Below, piece after piece: positions 34,741 through 43,743 of a stretch of 64,000 nucleotides of DNA. The DNA is from JBOHDX01 sp050700835. Its GTDB lineage: Bacteria; Actinomycetota; Actinomycetes; Propionibacteriales; Nocardioidaceae. The stretch covers positions 52,610-116,609 of the forward strand of contig JBOHDX010000128.1 of the NCBI GenBank assembly GCA_050700835.1, given 5' to 3'. Within the stretch, counting starts at the first letter, position 1. The number at the start of each line of letters is the position of its first letter. The translations under genes and the position numbers were made by a program. Below the pieces are notes generated by a model. That model was not told where the DNA came from. It was given only the letters and a program-made list of their open reading frames with translations, and searched no databases.

Positions 34741-37134
34741 ATGGCCAGTTCGCGCACGCGCTCACAGCCGCGCACGTACGCCGACGACCTGCGTGCCCGG
34801 GACGACGCGCAGCTCGCGGCGCTGGTGCGCGAGCGCCCGGACCTGTCCCGGCCGACGCCCGCCGACATGACCCAGGTGGCCTCCCGGGCGTCCACCCGGG
34901 TGTCGGTCAGCCAGGTGGTCGACCGGTTGGACGCACATCACCTGGGCGTACTCACGGCTCTGGCCGTCCTCGAGGAGCCCACCGCTCTCGCCTCGGTGCG
35001 GGCGGTCGTCCACGCGCCGGCACGCGCCGTGACGTCGGCGGTTCGCCGGCTGCGCGAGCTCGGGCTGGTCTGGGGGCCGGACTCGGCGTTGCGCGCGGTA
35101 CGCGCGGTGGGTGAGCTGCTCGGGCCCTATCCCGCGGGCCTCGGCCCGACTCTGGAGCAGGCGCTTCGTGCCTATCCAGCCAGCCGCGCTGCACAGCTGC
35201 GCAGCGATCTCGCGGTCGCCGGCGTCGACGTGGCCGCCGAGGGCGACCCGGTCGCGGCGGTCGCGGCGGCGATGACCCCCGGGGTCGTGGGCGACCTGGT
35301 CACCGCGGCGTCGACGGCGGCCCCCGAGGCCGAGCACGTCCTGAGCCGCCTTGCCTGGGGACCGCCCACCGGTCGTCTCGGCACCGCGCAGGTCGACGTG
35401 GGCATGGCGGACGCGCGGACCCCGATCGACCAGCTGGTCTCCCGAGGGCTGCTGGTCGTCCTCGACGAGCGCACCGTGGTGCTCCCCCGCGAGGTGGCGC
35501 TGCAGCTGCGCGGCGGGCATCTCACCCGGGAGCGAACCGACCAGCCGCCGCGCATCCGTTCCGAGCCTCGCGACGAGGGCCCGGTCGACCGGACGGCCGC
35601 CGGAGCCGCGTTCGAGGCGATCCGGCAGGTGGAGCTGGTTCTCGAGGCCTGGTCGTCGGCACCACCGTCGGTGCTGCGAAGCGGTGGCCTGGGCGTGCGT
35701 GACCTCCGGGCCGCGGCCGGCATGGCCGAGACCGATGAGGAGCGGATCGCTTTCCTGCTCGACATCGCGTACTCCGCCGGGCTGATTGGAGCGGGTGAGC
35801 CCGTGCAGTCGCGGGACGGTGCCGAGTCGTGGCTCCCGACGGCGGCCTTCGATACCTGGCTCAGCGGCGCAGCCGCCGACCGATGGTGGACTCTTGCGAG
35901 CGCCTGGCTGTCGACGACCCGAGCCACCGCACTGCTCGGGACCCGCGACGAGCGCGACCGGGCGGTGACCCCGATGGACCCGGACCTGGTTCGTGCCCAG
36001 GCTCCGGCTTTCCGGTGGTTGGCGTTGCGGGCGCTGGCGTCGCTGCCGGCACCGGCCGCTCCGCTGGATCCGACAGACGTGGTGGAGCATGCGGCCTGGC
36101 ACCGCCCTCGGCGAGGAGCTCTGCGCGACGACGTGGTTCGCGCCACGCTGATCGAGGCGGAGCGCCTGGGGCTGACCGCCCTCGGCGCCCTCGCCACGCA
36201 TGGGCGCGCCGCGCTGGACGGGGGCGGCGCTTCGGTTGCCGCGCTCGCGCCTCTGCTCCCGGACCCCGTCGACCACGTGCTGTTGCAAGCAGATCTCACC
36301 GCCGTCGCCCCCGGACCGCTGGAGACCCACCTGGCGGCCACGATGGGACTGTTGGCCGAGGTGGAGTCACGTGGCGGCGCTACCGTCTTCCGGTTCACGA
36401 CCGAGTCGGTACGCCGCGCGCTCGACGTGGGGTGGCCCGTCGAGCAGGTGCATGCGTTCCTGGCCGCACACTCACGAACGCCGGTGCCCCAGCCGTTGAG
36501 CTATCTCGTCGACGACGTCGCCCGCCGCCATGGCCGGCTGAGGATCGGCAACGCGTCCGTGTACCTGCGCAGCGACGACCCGGCCGAGCTGGATGCCCTC
36601 CTGGCCGACCGCGCCATGTCGTCCCTGCGACTGCGGCGGCTCGGGCCGACGGTGGCCGTGACGGACGTGCCGGCCGAGATGACGCTGGCGCGGTTGCGCG
36701 CCGAGGGCCGAGGGCCGGTGGCGGAGGACCTGGACGGCACCCCGCGGGCTCTGCGTCCGGACAGCCTTCGCGCCCCCGCCCGGTCGGTGCCGGCGTCGAG
36801 CCCGGTCACCCTGACGCCGGAGGAGGCGGACACCGTCGTCGCGGCGGTGCGCGCCGGGGACAACGCCGCCCGGTCGCGTCCGCCCGACGCCGATGCAGCA
36901 AGGCTGCGGCGTACCGCCTCGATGGACGTCGTCGCCGCTCTGCGCGCCGCCGCCGAAGCACGGAACAGCGTGTGGCTGGCGTACATGGACCAGGCGGGAG
37001 CGCTCACCGAACGCGTCGTCGACCCGATGCGGGTCGAGGCCGGATGGCTGACGGCCTATGACCACCGCAGCAACCACACTCAGAGCTTCGCCGTGCACCG
37101 GATCAGCAAGGTGGCAGCCGCCAAGCGCCCCTGA
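34741..37134 (+). CDS. Helicase-associated domain protein, partner of XPB-type helicase
   Basis: A 797-residue cytoplasmic protein, mostly alpha-helical, opening with TYADDLRARDDAQLAALVRERPDLSRP and ending with the helicase-associated C-terminal module (SVWLAYMDQAGALTERVVDP, then a DHRSNHTQSFAVHRIS stretch resembling WYL-like DNA-related modules). In mycobacteria the homologous gene lies directly beside the XPB/ercc3 helicase gene. Here the helicase starts 0.9 kb downstream, separated by two other genes. Likely a DNA repair accessory factor. ATG 34741 chosen; an ATG at 34720 adds seven residues. Confidence 0.85.
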   Translation: MASSRTRSQPRTYADDLRARDDAQLAALVRERPDLSRPTPADMTQVASRASTRVSVSQVVDRLDAHHLGVLTALAVLEEPTALASVRAVVHAPARAVTSAVRRLRELGLVWGPDSALRAVRAVGELLGPYPAGLGPTLEQALRAYPASRAAQLRSDLAVAGVDVAAEGDPVAAVAAAMTPGVVGDLVTAASTAAPEAEHVLSRLAWGPPTGRLGTAQVDVGMADARTPIDQLVSRGLLVVLDERTVVLPREVALQLRGGHLTRERTDQPPRIRSEPRDEGPVDRTAAGAAFEAIRQVELVLEAWSSAPPSVLRSGGLGVRDLRAAAGMAETDEERIAFLLDIAYSAGLIGAGEPVQSRDGAESWLPTAAFDTWLSGAAADRWWTLASAWLSTTRATALLGTRDERDRAVTPMDPDLVRAQAPAFRWLALRALASLPAPAAPLDPTDVVEHAAWHRPRRGALRDDVVRATLIEAERLGLTALGALATHGRAALDGGGASVAALAPLLPDPVDHVLLQADLTAVAPGPLETHLAATMGLLAEVESRGGATVFRFTTESVRRALDVGWPVEQVHAFLAAHSRTPVPQPLSYLVDDVARRHGRLRIGNASVYLRSDDPAELDALLADRAMSSLRLRRLGPTVAVTDVPAEMTLARLRAEGRGPVAEDLDGTPRALRPDSLRAPARSVPASSPVTLTPEEADTVVAAVRAGDNAARSRPPDADAARLRRTASMDVVAALRAAAEARNSVWLAYMDQAGALTERVVDPMRVEAGWLTAYDHRSNHTQSFAVHRISKVAAAKRP

Positions 37135-37145
37135 GCGAGCCGGGG

Positions 37146-37316
37146 TCAGTGAGCCACGCGTCCTGACAGTCGGCTGTGGGCGCGGTCGAGGCGCCGCCGA
37201 AGCCGGTCCTCGCGATTGGCCAGCCGGATGACAGCCGACAGCGCCGACTGCTCAGCCGCGGCTCGCCTGGACGCACCGATCTCGCGCGCGAGCAGCAGAT
37301 CCGGGGCGGTCAGCAT
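37146..37316 (-). CDS. 56-residue basic helical protein
   Basis: A short gene that had to be read by hand: ATG at 37314-37316, 56 codons and TGA at 37146-37148. AGGAGG lies six bases before the ATG, one of the strongest ribosome sites in the window, and a promoter with TTGTCC, 18-base spacer and TATGAT precedes it. The protein begins MLTAPDLLLAREIGASRRAA, continues with a helix and ends with an Arg-rich segment (REDRLRRRLDRAHSRLSGR). It has no TM helix and no known family; it could bind nucleic acid or a protein partner. It is divergent from the CGNR gene and converges with the helicase-associated gene (gap 11 bases). Confidence 0.7.
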   Translation of the reverse strand: MLTAPDLLLAREIGASRRAAAEQSALSAVIRLANREDRLRRRLDRAHSRLSGRVAH

Positions 37317-37372
37317 GTGGTTCCTCCTGGACGATGGTTCCGTAAGATACAGAGAGGGTTAGTGATTCTTAC

Positions 37373-37402
37373 ATCATAGCGTGAGGATCAGGCTGCGGAC
37401 AA
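37373..37402 (-). promoter_or_regulatory. Promoter of the 56-residue protein gene
   Basis: On the minus strand TTGTCC (37397-37402) and TATGAT (37373-37378) are 18 bases apart; TATGAT matches five of six consensus -10 bases. An AT-rich stretch with inverted arms GTAAGA (37332-37337) and TCTTAC (37367-37372) lies just downstream in the leader and could be an operator. Confidence 0.6.
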
Positions 37403-37468
37403 CTCGGTCAGGACACCTGCGCGAGTCGTGGCCGGACGCGACGAACGGGGCTCTCAGCGAGACCGACG

Positions 37469-37474
37469 TAAGAT
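37469..37474 (+). promoter_or_regulatory. -10 box of an apparently leaderless CGNR transcript
   Basis: TAAGAT at 37469-37474 lies six bases before the ATG at 37481, so transcription would start at or next to the A of the start codon. No ribosome site is present, as expected of leaderless mRNA, which is common in actinobacteria. No clear -35 box. The same GTAAGAT word recurs at 37332-37338. Confidence 0.5.
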
Positions 37475-37480
37475 GTACTC

Positions 37481-38014
37481 ATGGACTTTGTTCGTTACGC
37501 AGAGCGCGCTGCTGAGCTGGTCAACGGCTCGCTCGCCGATGCGGACGAGGCACGCGGCTTCCTGGTCTCACGGCGCTGGCTCGTGCCCCAGGTCGTCGAC
37601 AAGGACGCGGCGACCCTGCGACGGTTCCAGCGCGACCTGCGACCGCTGTTCGAGGCGGCGACCCGCGAGGACGAGACCGAGGTGGTCTCTCGGCTCAACG
37701 AGCTGCTGGCCAAGCACCCGATCACCCCCTATATCGCCGGGCACAGCTCGGAGTCGTGGCACCTGCACGTCAGCAACCGGTCGTCCTCGGTGGCGCAGCT
37801 GCTGATCGCCGAGGCGCTGATGGGGCTGGCGATCCTGGTGACCGACGTGGGACCGCTACGGCTGGGAGTCTGTCAGGCGGCCGGCTGCGACGATGTGTTC
37901 GTGGACACCTCCCCCAACCGCTCACGCCGCTACTGCTCGGACCGCTGCTCGTCGCGGGCCAACGTCGCCGCCTACCGGGCCCGCCGCAAGGCCGAGGTTG
38001 GTGCCGGCGCGTGA
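37481..38014 (+). CDS. CGNR-type zinc finger / ABATE domain protein
   Basis: A 177-residue predicted regulator. The N-terminal ABATE (stress-induced, DUF1470-like) domain holds two helical segments; the C-terminal zinc finger has four cysteines in CQAAGCDDVFVD and RYCSDRCSSRANVAAYRARR. The family signature C-G-N-R appears here as C-S-S-R, a substitution at two positions. Such proteins are thought to bind DNA and regulate stress genes; the target is unknown. Its stop overlaps the GTG of the XPB helicase gene (GTGA), coupling the two. The inserted position between the helicase and its usual partner is notable. Confidence 0.86.
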   Translation: MDFVRYAERAAELVNGSLADADEARGFLVSRRWLVPQVVDKDAATLRRFQRDLRPLFEAATREDETEVVSRLNELLAKHPITPYIAGHSSESWHLHVSNRSSSVAQLLIAEALMGLAILVTDVGPLRLGVCQAAGCDDVFVDTSPNRSRRYCSDRCSSRANVAAYRARRKAEVGAGA

Positions 38015-39645
38015 ACGACGGACCCCTGATCGTCCAGTCCGACAAGACACTGCTCCTCGAGGTCGACCACGACGACGCCGCCGCGTGTCGCCGGGCCATC
38101 GCGCCGTTCGCCGAGCTCGAACGCTCACCGGAGCACATCCACACGTACCGCCTGACGAACCTCGGGCTGTGGAACGCCCGCGCCGCCGGCCATGACGCCG
38201 AGCAGGTCGTCGACACCCTGCTGCGCTTCTCCCGGTACGCCGTGCCCACCTCGCTCCTGGTGGACGTCGCCGAGACCATGGGCCGCTACGGTCGGCTCCG
38301 GCTGGAGAAGCACCCGCTGCACCAGCTCGTGCTGGTCAGCACGGAGCGCGCCGTCCTGGAGGAGGTGCTGCGGGCCAAGCGGATCCGGCCGATGCTCGGT
38401 GCCCGCCTCGATGACGAGACGGTGGTCGTGCATGCCTCGGAGCGGGGCCACCTCAAGCAGGCGCTGCTCAAGGTCGGCTGGCCGGCCGAGGACCTCGCCG
38501 GCTACGTCGACGGGGAGGCGCACCCGATCGAGCTGGACGAGCGCGACTGGACCTTGCGCCGCTACCAGGCCGAGGCCGCGGAGTCCTTCTGGCACGGGGG
38601 TTCCGGGGTCGTCGTGCTGCCCTGCGGCGCGGGCAAGACCCTCGTCGGTGCGGCCGCGATGGCGCATGCGAAGGCGACCACGTTGATTCTCGTCACCAAC
38701 ACCGTGGCCGCGCGGCAGTGGAAGGACGAGCTGGTCCGACGGACGTCCCTGACCGAGGACGAGATCGGTGAGTACTCCGGCTCCCGCAAGGAGATCCGGC
38801 CGGTCACCATCGCGACGTACCAAGTGATGACGACGCGACGCAAGGGGGTCTACACCCACCTCGAGCTGTTCGACGCGCGAGACTGGGGACTGGTCATCTA
38901 CGACGAGGTGCACCTGCTGCCAGCGCCGATCTTCCGGATGACCGCCGACCTGCAGGCCCGTCGACGGATCGGCCTGACCGCGACGCTGGTCCGCGAGGAC
39001 GGTCGCGAGTCGGACGTCTTCAGCCTGATCGGACCCAAGCGCTACGACGCGCCGTGGAAGGACATCGAGACACAGGGCTACATCGCTCCGGCCGACTGCG
39101 TCGAGGTGCGCGTGACGCTGCCCGACGGCGAACGCCTCGCCTACGCCACCGCCGAGCCCGAGGACCGCTACCGCCTGGCCTCCTCCACTGACGCGAAGAC
39201 CCCTGTGGTGCAAGAGATCCTGCGTCAGCACGAGGGTGAGCCGACCCTGGTGATCGGCCAGTACATCGACCAGCTCGACGACCTCGCCGAGCGGGTGGGC
39301 GCCCCCCTGATAAAGGGACAGACCACCGTCCGGGAACGCCAGGCGCTGTTCGAAGCCTTCCGGCAGGGCGAGATCTCCCTGCTCGTGGTGAGCAAGGTGG
39401 CCAACTTCTCCATCGACCTGCCCGAGGCGAGCGTCGCGATCCAGGTGTCGGGCGCCTTCGGCTCACGACAGGAGGAGGCCCAGCGGCTCGGCCGTCTGCT
39501 GCGGCCCAAGGGCGACGGGCGCGCGGCCCGCTTCTACGCGATCGTGGCGCGCGACACGGTCGACGCCGACTTCGCCCAGCACCGGCAGCGGTTCCTCGCC
39601 GAGCAGGGCTACGCCTACCGCATCGTCGACGCCGCCGACGTGTGA
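38011..39645 (+). CDS. ercc3: DNA repair helicase XPB
   Basis: A 544-residue SF2 helicase of the bacterial XPB/ERCC3 branch. An N-terminal damage-recognition-like region (LIVQSDKTLLLEVDHDDAAA, TYRLTNLGLWNARAAG) is followed by the helicase core: Walker A GAGKT at 206-210, motif II DEVH at 298-301, GLTATLVREDG with motif III, KVANFSIDLPEASVAIQVSG (motif V) and GSRQEEAQRLGRLLRPK (motif VI). Mycobacterial XPB unwinds DNA 3'-to-5' and takes part in nucleotide-level repair. GTG 38011 start, coupled to the CGNR gene. Confidence 0.94.
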   Translation: MNDGPLIVQSDKTLLLEVDHDDAAACRRAIAPFAELERSPEHIHTYRLTNLGLWNARAAGHDAEQVVDTLLRFSRYAVPTSLLVDVAETMGRYGRLRLEKHPLHQLVLVSTERAVLEEVLRAKRIRPMLGARLDDETVVVHASERGHLKQALLKVGWPAEDLAGYVDGEAHPIELDERDWTLRRYQAEAAESFWHGGSGVVVLPCGAGKTLVGAAAMAHAKATTLILVTNTVAARQWKDELVRRTSLTEDEIGEYSGSRKEIRPVTIATYQVMTTRRKGVYTHLELFDARDWGLVIYDEVHLLPAPIFRMTADLQARRRIGLTATLVREDGRESDVFSLIGPKRYDAPWKDIETQGYIAPADCVEVRVTLPDGERLAYATAEPEDRYRLASSTDAKTPVVQEILRQHEGEPTLVIGQYIDQLDDLAERVGAPLIKGQTTVRERQALFEAFRQGEISLLVVSKVANFSIDLPEASVAIQVSGAFGSRQEEAQRLGRLLRPKGDGRAARFYAIVARDTVDADFAQHRQRFLAEQGYAYRIVDAADV

Positions 39646-39679
39646 CCCACGGGATCATCGGCTCGATGGTCACGCGGCT

Positions 39680-40822
39680 CTAGCGCACGATGGTCACCAG
39701 CACCTCAGCGAGCCGCTCGTAGTCGGACTCGTCGTTGTACCCCTGGGCGGCGATCCGCAGGTAGCCACGCTCCCCGAAGGCGATCGCCGGCGCCACCACG
39801 TGACCGTCCTCGGCCAACCGATGCTGGAACGCGTCGGCGTCCTCCGGCGTGGCGGCAACGCCATCCGGGAGCGGGACCAGCCGCATGGTCGGGGCCGGAT
39901 CCGCCGGCAGGCCGGCCAGGTCGGTCGCCAGGGCCTCGGCCACGAAGGACTGTCCCTTCTCGACCAGCGCGGCATTCCTGTCGGTCTGCTCCCAGCCACC
40001 GAGCCCACGCCAGTAGTCGAGCCCCGCCGGCACCGCGAGCCAACCGGACAGGTCGATCGTGCCCGGGGTGTCGAACGACCTGGGGAACCCCAGAGGCAAG
40101 CCCCACGACAGCACCAGCGGCGAGAGCCGGTCACGCCAGCGCTTCGACGCCCACAGCATGGCCGCGCCGCGCGGCGTGAACATCCACTTGTGCACGTTGC
40201 CGACCCACAGGTCCACGCCGAGCTGGTCGATGGTGGTGGGCAGAGTCCCCGGCACGTGGGCAGCGTCCACCAGCACGGTCGTGTCGCCGACGGCTGCGGC
40301 GATCGCGCGTACCGGAAGCACGGTCGCGGTCGGTGAGGTGATCTGGTCGACGATGACGAGCTTGGTCTTGTCGCTGACGGCGTCGCCGAACGCCTGAACC
40401 ACGGCGTCGTTGTCCGCGCCGATCGGGAAGGTCGCCTCGATCACCCGCGCGCCGGTACGCCCGCACCAGTGCTCGGCCGCGCACCGCACCGCACCGTAGC
40501 CGTGGTTGGCGTGCACGATCTCATCCCCCTCGCGCAGCCCCAGCACCGCCAGGACGGTGGACACCCCCTCGGAGACGTTGCGTACGAAGGCGCCCGACTC
40601 GTCAGGCACTCCGAAGAACTTCGTCACAGACGACCGGGCCGCCGCCACCTCGTCCCTGGCATGCAGGCTGAAGAACCTCATCGGGTCGTTGTCGATCACC
40701 CGGCGCCAGCGGTCCCGCTCGGCGACCACCGGCCGCGGGACGAGGCCGAACCCGCCGTGGTTGAGGTAGCGGATCTCAGGGTCGAGGTCGAAGTCAGCCC
40801 GGATGGCCTTGGCAGTCTGCAC
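39680..40822 (-). CDS. Class V aminotransferase (isopenicillin N epimerase-like)
   Basis: A 380-residue PLP enzyme. The N-terminal motif YLNHGGFGLVPRPV is that of the isopenicillin-N-epimerase-like group. The PLP lysine is in DLWVGNVHKWMFTPRG, with the Asp/His partner motif VDAAHVPG (VLVDAAHVPGTLP). Members act as epimerases, desulfurases or transaminases; the substrate is unknown. GTG at 40822 (VQTAKAIRADFDL) was chosen because the longer in-frame extension reads through the 22-bp tandem repeats at 40858-40923. Confidence 0.88.
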   Translation of the reverse strand: MQTAKAIRADFDLDPEIRYLNHGGFGLVPRPVVAERDRWRRVIDNDPMRFFSLHARDEVAAARSSVTKFFGVPDESGAFVRNVSEGVSTVLAVLGLREGDEIVHANHGYGAVRCAAEHWCGRTGARVIEATFPIGADNDAVVQAFGDAVSDKTKLVIVDQITSPTATVLPVRAIAAAVGDTTVLVDAAHVPGTLPTTIDQLGVDLWVGNVHKWMFTPRGAAMLWASKRWRDRLSPLVLSWGLPLGFPRSFDTPGTIDLSGWLAVPAGLDYWRGLGGWEQTDRNAALVEKGQSFVAEALATDLAGLPADPAPTMRLVPLPDGVAATPEDADAFQHRLAEDGHVVAPAIAFGERGYLRIAAQGYNDESDYERLAEVLVTIVR

Positions 40823-40857
40823 CCGGCCATTGTGGATCAACCCACCCCAACTCCGCC

Positions 40858-40923
40858 CATCCGCGGGTTCTGGCCCGGCCATCCGCGGGTTCTGGCCCGC
40901 CCATCCGAGGGTTCTGGCCCGCC
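40858..40923. repeat. Three 22-bp tandem repeats between divergent genes
   Basis: Three head-to-tail units begin at 40858, 40880 and 40902 (core CATCCGCGGGTTCTGGCCCG; the third unit has GAG for GCG). They lie in the 202-bp space shared by the divergent class V aminotransferase and HelD/HelR-type genes, 36 bases from the first start. The spacing, about two helical turns, would place a bound protein on the same DNA face in each unit. Confidence 0.9.
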
Positions 40924-41024
40924 GGGCCGGGATGTAGAACCGGCAAAACGCCGTGACATGCACGAGCGACAGGCGTACAGTCTCCCGGCCCCCAACACCC
41001 ACCCGCGACCGCGGAGGAATCGTC

Positions 41025-43061
41025 GTGCCCGCCGACGCACCGACTGCCGATCATCCGCCCGACGCCGCCGATCTCACCCACGAGCGAATCCACCTGACCG
41101 ATTCCCGCGCCGCTCTGCACCGCATGCGTGAACGGGTGTCCCGCCTCGAAGCACATGGCGGGAACAAGGTGTCCACGGAGTACCTCAAGGCCGCGCTGTA
41201 CCACCGGATGAGGGCGCTCGAGGACGACCCAGAGATCCCGTTGTTCTTCGGACGCCTCGACTACACCGGACCGCCCGAGCGCTTCTACATCGGCCGCCGA
41301 CATGTCACTGACGAGATCGGCGACCCGATGGTGATCGACTGGCGAGCGCCGATCTCCCGGCCGTTCTATCGCGCCAGCAAGACCGAGCCGCTGGGCGTGG
41401 GCCTGCGTCGCCGGTTCGGTTTCTCGCACGGCACGATGACCGCGTACGAGGACGAGCACCTCGACGTAGGCGAGGAGCAGCAGAAGAGCGAGATCCTCGA
41501 GTCGGAGATCGAACGGCCCCGCGTGGGACCGATGCGCGACATCGTCGCGACCATCCAACCGGACCAGGACGACATCGTCCGGGCCGACCTGTCCACGTCG
41601 CTGTGCGTGCAGGGTGCGCCCGGCACCGGCAAGACGGCGGTGGGACTCCACCGCGCGGCATTCCTGCTGTACACGTTCCGGGACCAGGTCAGCCGGCAGG
41701 GCGTGCTCGTCGTCGGACCCAACGACTCCTTCCTCCGCTACATCGCCGACGTGCTGCCGGCGCTCGGCGAGATCGACGCCAAGCAGCGCACCGTTGAGGC
41801 GCTCACCGCGTCGGTACGCCTGCGCGCCGCCGATGACGGGTCCACCGGACGGTTGAAGGGGGACGCGCGGATGGCGACGGTGATCCGCCGCGCCGTGTGG
41901 GGTCATCTGGTGGAACCCGCCGAGGGCCTGGTCGTGCCACGCGGCTCGTGGCGGTGGCGAGTGCCCGCGTACGAGATCGAGGAGATCGTCGCGGGGCTGA
42001 AGGCGCGCGACGTGCGCTACGGCGCCGCGCGGGCCATGCTCGCCCAGCGTCTGGCGCACGCCATCTTGGTGAAGATGGAGATCGCTGGCGACTCCCCCGA
42101 CGACCGGGTGCAGGACTCGGTGGCGAGGTCGAAGCCGGTCAGGGCCTGCGTGGACGCCGTGTGGCCGAAGGTCGAGCCAGCCAAGGTCGTGTTCCGGCTG
42201 CTCTCCGACGCCGCCTTCCTGGCAGCGGCGGCCCGGGACGTCCTCGACGCCGACGAGCAGGCGCGGCTGGCGTGGAACGCTGCGCCCCGGTCCGCGGGCG
42301 CGGCGCAGTGGACGCTGGCCGACGCCGTCCTCATCGACGAGGCCGCCGACGTTATCGACCGGACCCCGAGCGTCGCGCACGTCGTGCTCGACGAGGCGCA
42401 GGACCTGTCGCCGATGATGCTGCGTGCGGTCGGCCGTCGATGCTCGACCGGCTCGGTCACAGTGCTCGGCGACCTGGCTCAGGCGACGACCCCGTGGGGC
42501 GCTTCCTCGTGGCCGGAAGTCCTTGTCCACCTGGGCAAACCCGACACTCACGTCGAGGAGCTGACCCAGGGATTCCGGGTGCCGGCCAGCGTCCTGGAGT
42601 ACGCCACCCGGCTCCTGCCGCTGATCGCGCCCACGCTCGAGCCCCCCACGGCGGTACGCCGTGCTCGCGGCGACCTCGTGGTCAGCGCCGTGGCGCGACC
42701 GCTGACGGCCGCCGCCGACGCCCTCCCCGCCCTGCTCGACGGGGAGGGCTCGGTCGGCGTGATCGTGCCCGACGAGCTGGCCGCCGCTGCGATGAAGTCC
42801 CTTGCCGACAAGGGGGTGGCGGCCACCATGCTCGGTTCCGACGATGACGCCGATGCGCGGGTCGATGTCGTTCCCGCGAGTCTCGCCAAGGGCCTCGAGT
42901 TCGACCACGTGGTGCTGATCGAGCCCGCACAGGTCGTCGCAGCGGACTCCGACCCGGCCACCGGACTGCGCCGGCTGTACGTCTGCCTCACCAGGGCGGT
43001 GACGTCCCTGCTGGTGCTGCACGCGGAGCCGCTCCCCGAGGCACTCGGCGAGCCGACGTGA
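41025..43061 (+). CDS. HelD/HelR-type RNA polymerase recycling ATPase
   Basis: A 678-residue SF1/UvrD-like motor. The N-terminal coiled coil (ERIHLTDSRAALHRMRERVS) is followed by FFGRLDY, YIGRRHVTDEIGDPMVIDWR and AYEDEHLD, then Walker A GAPGTGKT (197-204), VVLDEAQDLSPMMLRAVGRR (Walker B) and C-terminal KGLEFDHVVLIEP and LYVCLTRA. HelD proteins free stalled RNA polymerase; the HelR branch also confers rifamycin tolerance. GTG 41025 has GGAGG seven bases upstream. No rifamycin-associated inverted repeat was recognised in front of it. It is about 60 residues shorter than typical Bacillus HelD. Confidence 0.88.
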   Translation: MPADAPTADHPPDAADLTHERIHLTDSRAALHRMRERVSRLEAHGGNKVSTEYLKAALYHRMRALEDDPEIPLFFGRLDYTGPPERFYIGRRHVTDEIGDPMVIDWRAPISRPFYRASKTEPLGVGLRRRFGFSHGTMTAYEDEHLDVGEEQQKSEILESEIERPRVGPMRDIVATIQPDQDDIVRADLSTSLCVQGAPGTGKTAVGLHRAAFLLYTFRDQVSRQGVLVVGPNDSFLRYIADVLPALGEIDAKQRTVEALTASVRLRAADDGSTGRLKGDARMATVIRRAVWGHLVEPAEGLVVPRGSWRWRVPAYEIEEIVAGLKARDVRYGAARAMLAQRLAHAILVKMEIAGDSPDDRVQDSVARSKPVRACVDAVWPKVEPAKVVFRLLSDAAFLAAAARDVLDADEQARLAWNAAPRSAGAAQWTLADAVLIDEAADVIDRTPSVAHVVLDEAQDLSPMMLRAVGRRCSTGSVTVLGDLAQATTPWGASSWPEVLVHLGKPDTHVEELTQGFRVPASVLEYATRLLPLIAPTLEPPTAVRRARGDLVVSAVARPLTAAADALPALLDGEGSVGVIVPDELAAAAMKSLADKGVAATMLGSDDDADARVDVVPASLAKGLEFDHVVLIEPAQVVAADSDPATGLRRLYVCLTRAVTSLLVLHAEPLPEALGEPT

Positions 43062-43085
43062 CGCCTGCGGTCATAGCCTGAGCCG

Positions 43086-43694
43086 GTGGACCGGATCGAC
43101 GCGTTACGGGAACGCTGGCCGCTGCCGCAGGCCGTCACCTTGCGGGAGGCGACGCTCGCCCGCTGGGCGGAGGGGCACCGGGCGTACCACGACCTGCGGC
43201 ACCTCTCCGAGGTGCTGGCCGCACTGGACCTGCTCGCAGAGGCGGGCGCCGACGTGCTGCAGGTACGCCTGGCCGCCTGGTTCCACGACGCCGTCTACGA
43301 CGTGCACGCCGTCGACAACGAGCAGCAGTCGGCAGCACTGGCAGAGCAGGAGCTGGCGTCGATCGTCGACGCAACCGTGGTGGGTGAGGTTGCCCGACTG
43401 GTTCGCATCACCGCAAGCCACGAGTGCGGCGAGGCCGACGTCAACGCGCCGGTCCTCTGCGACGCCGATCTCTCGATCCTCGGCTCCGACCCGGGGAGGT
43501 ACGCCGAGTACGCGAGCGACGTGCGGCAGGAGTACGCCCACGTCGCCGACTCCGACTTCGCCAGCGCCCGGATCTCAATCCTGCAAGGGTTCCTCGGACG
43601 TACGACGATCTATAGCACCAAGGTGGCGCGGGACTGGTGGGAGCGTCCGGCACGCGCCAACATCGGTGTGGAGATCGAGGGTCTCCAGGGTTGA
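43086..43694 (+). CDS. HD-domain metal-dependent phosphohydrolase-like protein
   Basis: A 202-residue protein with YHDLRHLSEVLAALDLL, AAWFHDAVYDVHAVDNEQQS and RITASHECGEADVNAPVLCDADLSILGS, the His...HisAsp...Asp pattern of the predicted HD-superfamily (metal-bound). Such proteins are common in bacteria, with no fixed substrate, possibly nucleotide or cyclic nucleotide. GTG at 43086 is the start. It follows HelD/HelR by 24 bases and may be co-transcribed. Its stop is the first base group of the 17-bp repeats. Confidence 0.85.
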   Translation: MDRIDALRERWPLPQAVTLREATLARWAEGHRAYHDLRHLSEVLAALDLLAEAGADVLQVRLAAWFHDAVYDVHAVDNEQQSAALAEQELASIVDATVVGEVARLVRITASHECGEADVNAPVLCDADLSILGSDPGRYAEYASDVRQEYAHVADSDFASARISILQGFLGRTTIYSTKVARDWWERPARANIGVEIEGLQG

Positions 43695-43743
43695 CCGGCC
43701 GTCAACGCAGACCGGCCGTCAGCGCAGACCCGGCGTCAATGGG
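43693..43743. repeat. 17-bp repeats at a convergent gene junction
   Basis: Units GACCGGCCGTCAACGCA (43693-43709), the same with G for A (43710-43726) and a diverged third copy (43727-43743) straddle the stop codons of the HD gene and the convergent LD-carboxypeptidase gene. The first two units each contain TGA in the minus direction, so the duplication may simply have copied a stop region. Confidence 0.8.

Noticed and set aside
40858..40923. Short CRISPR array
   Set aside because: The three units are directly adjacent without spacers and no cas genes are nearby.
40924..41024. Rifamycin-associated element before the HelD/HelR-type gene
   Set aside because: No inverted repeat resembling the published element could be recognised.
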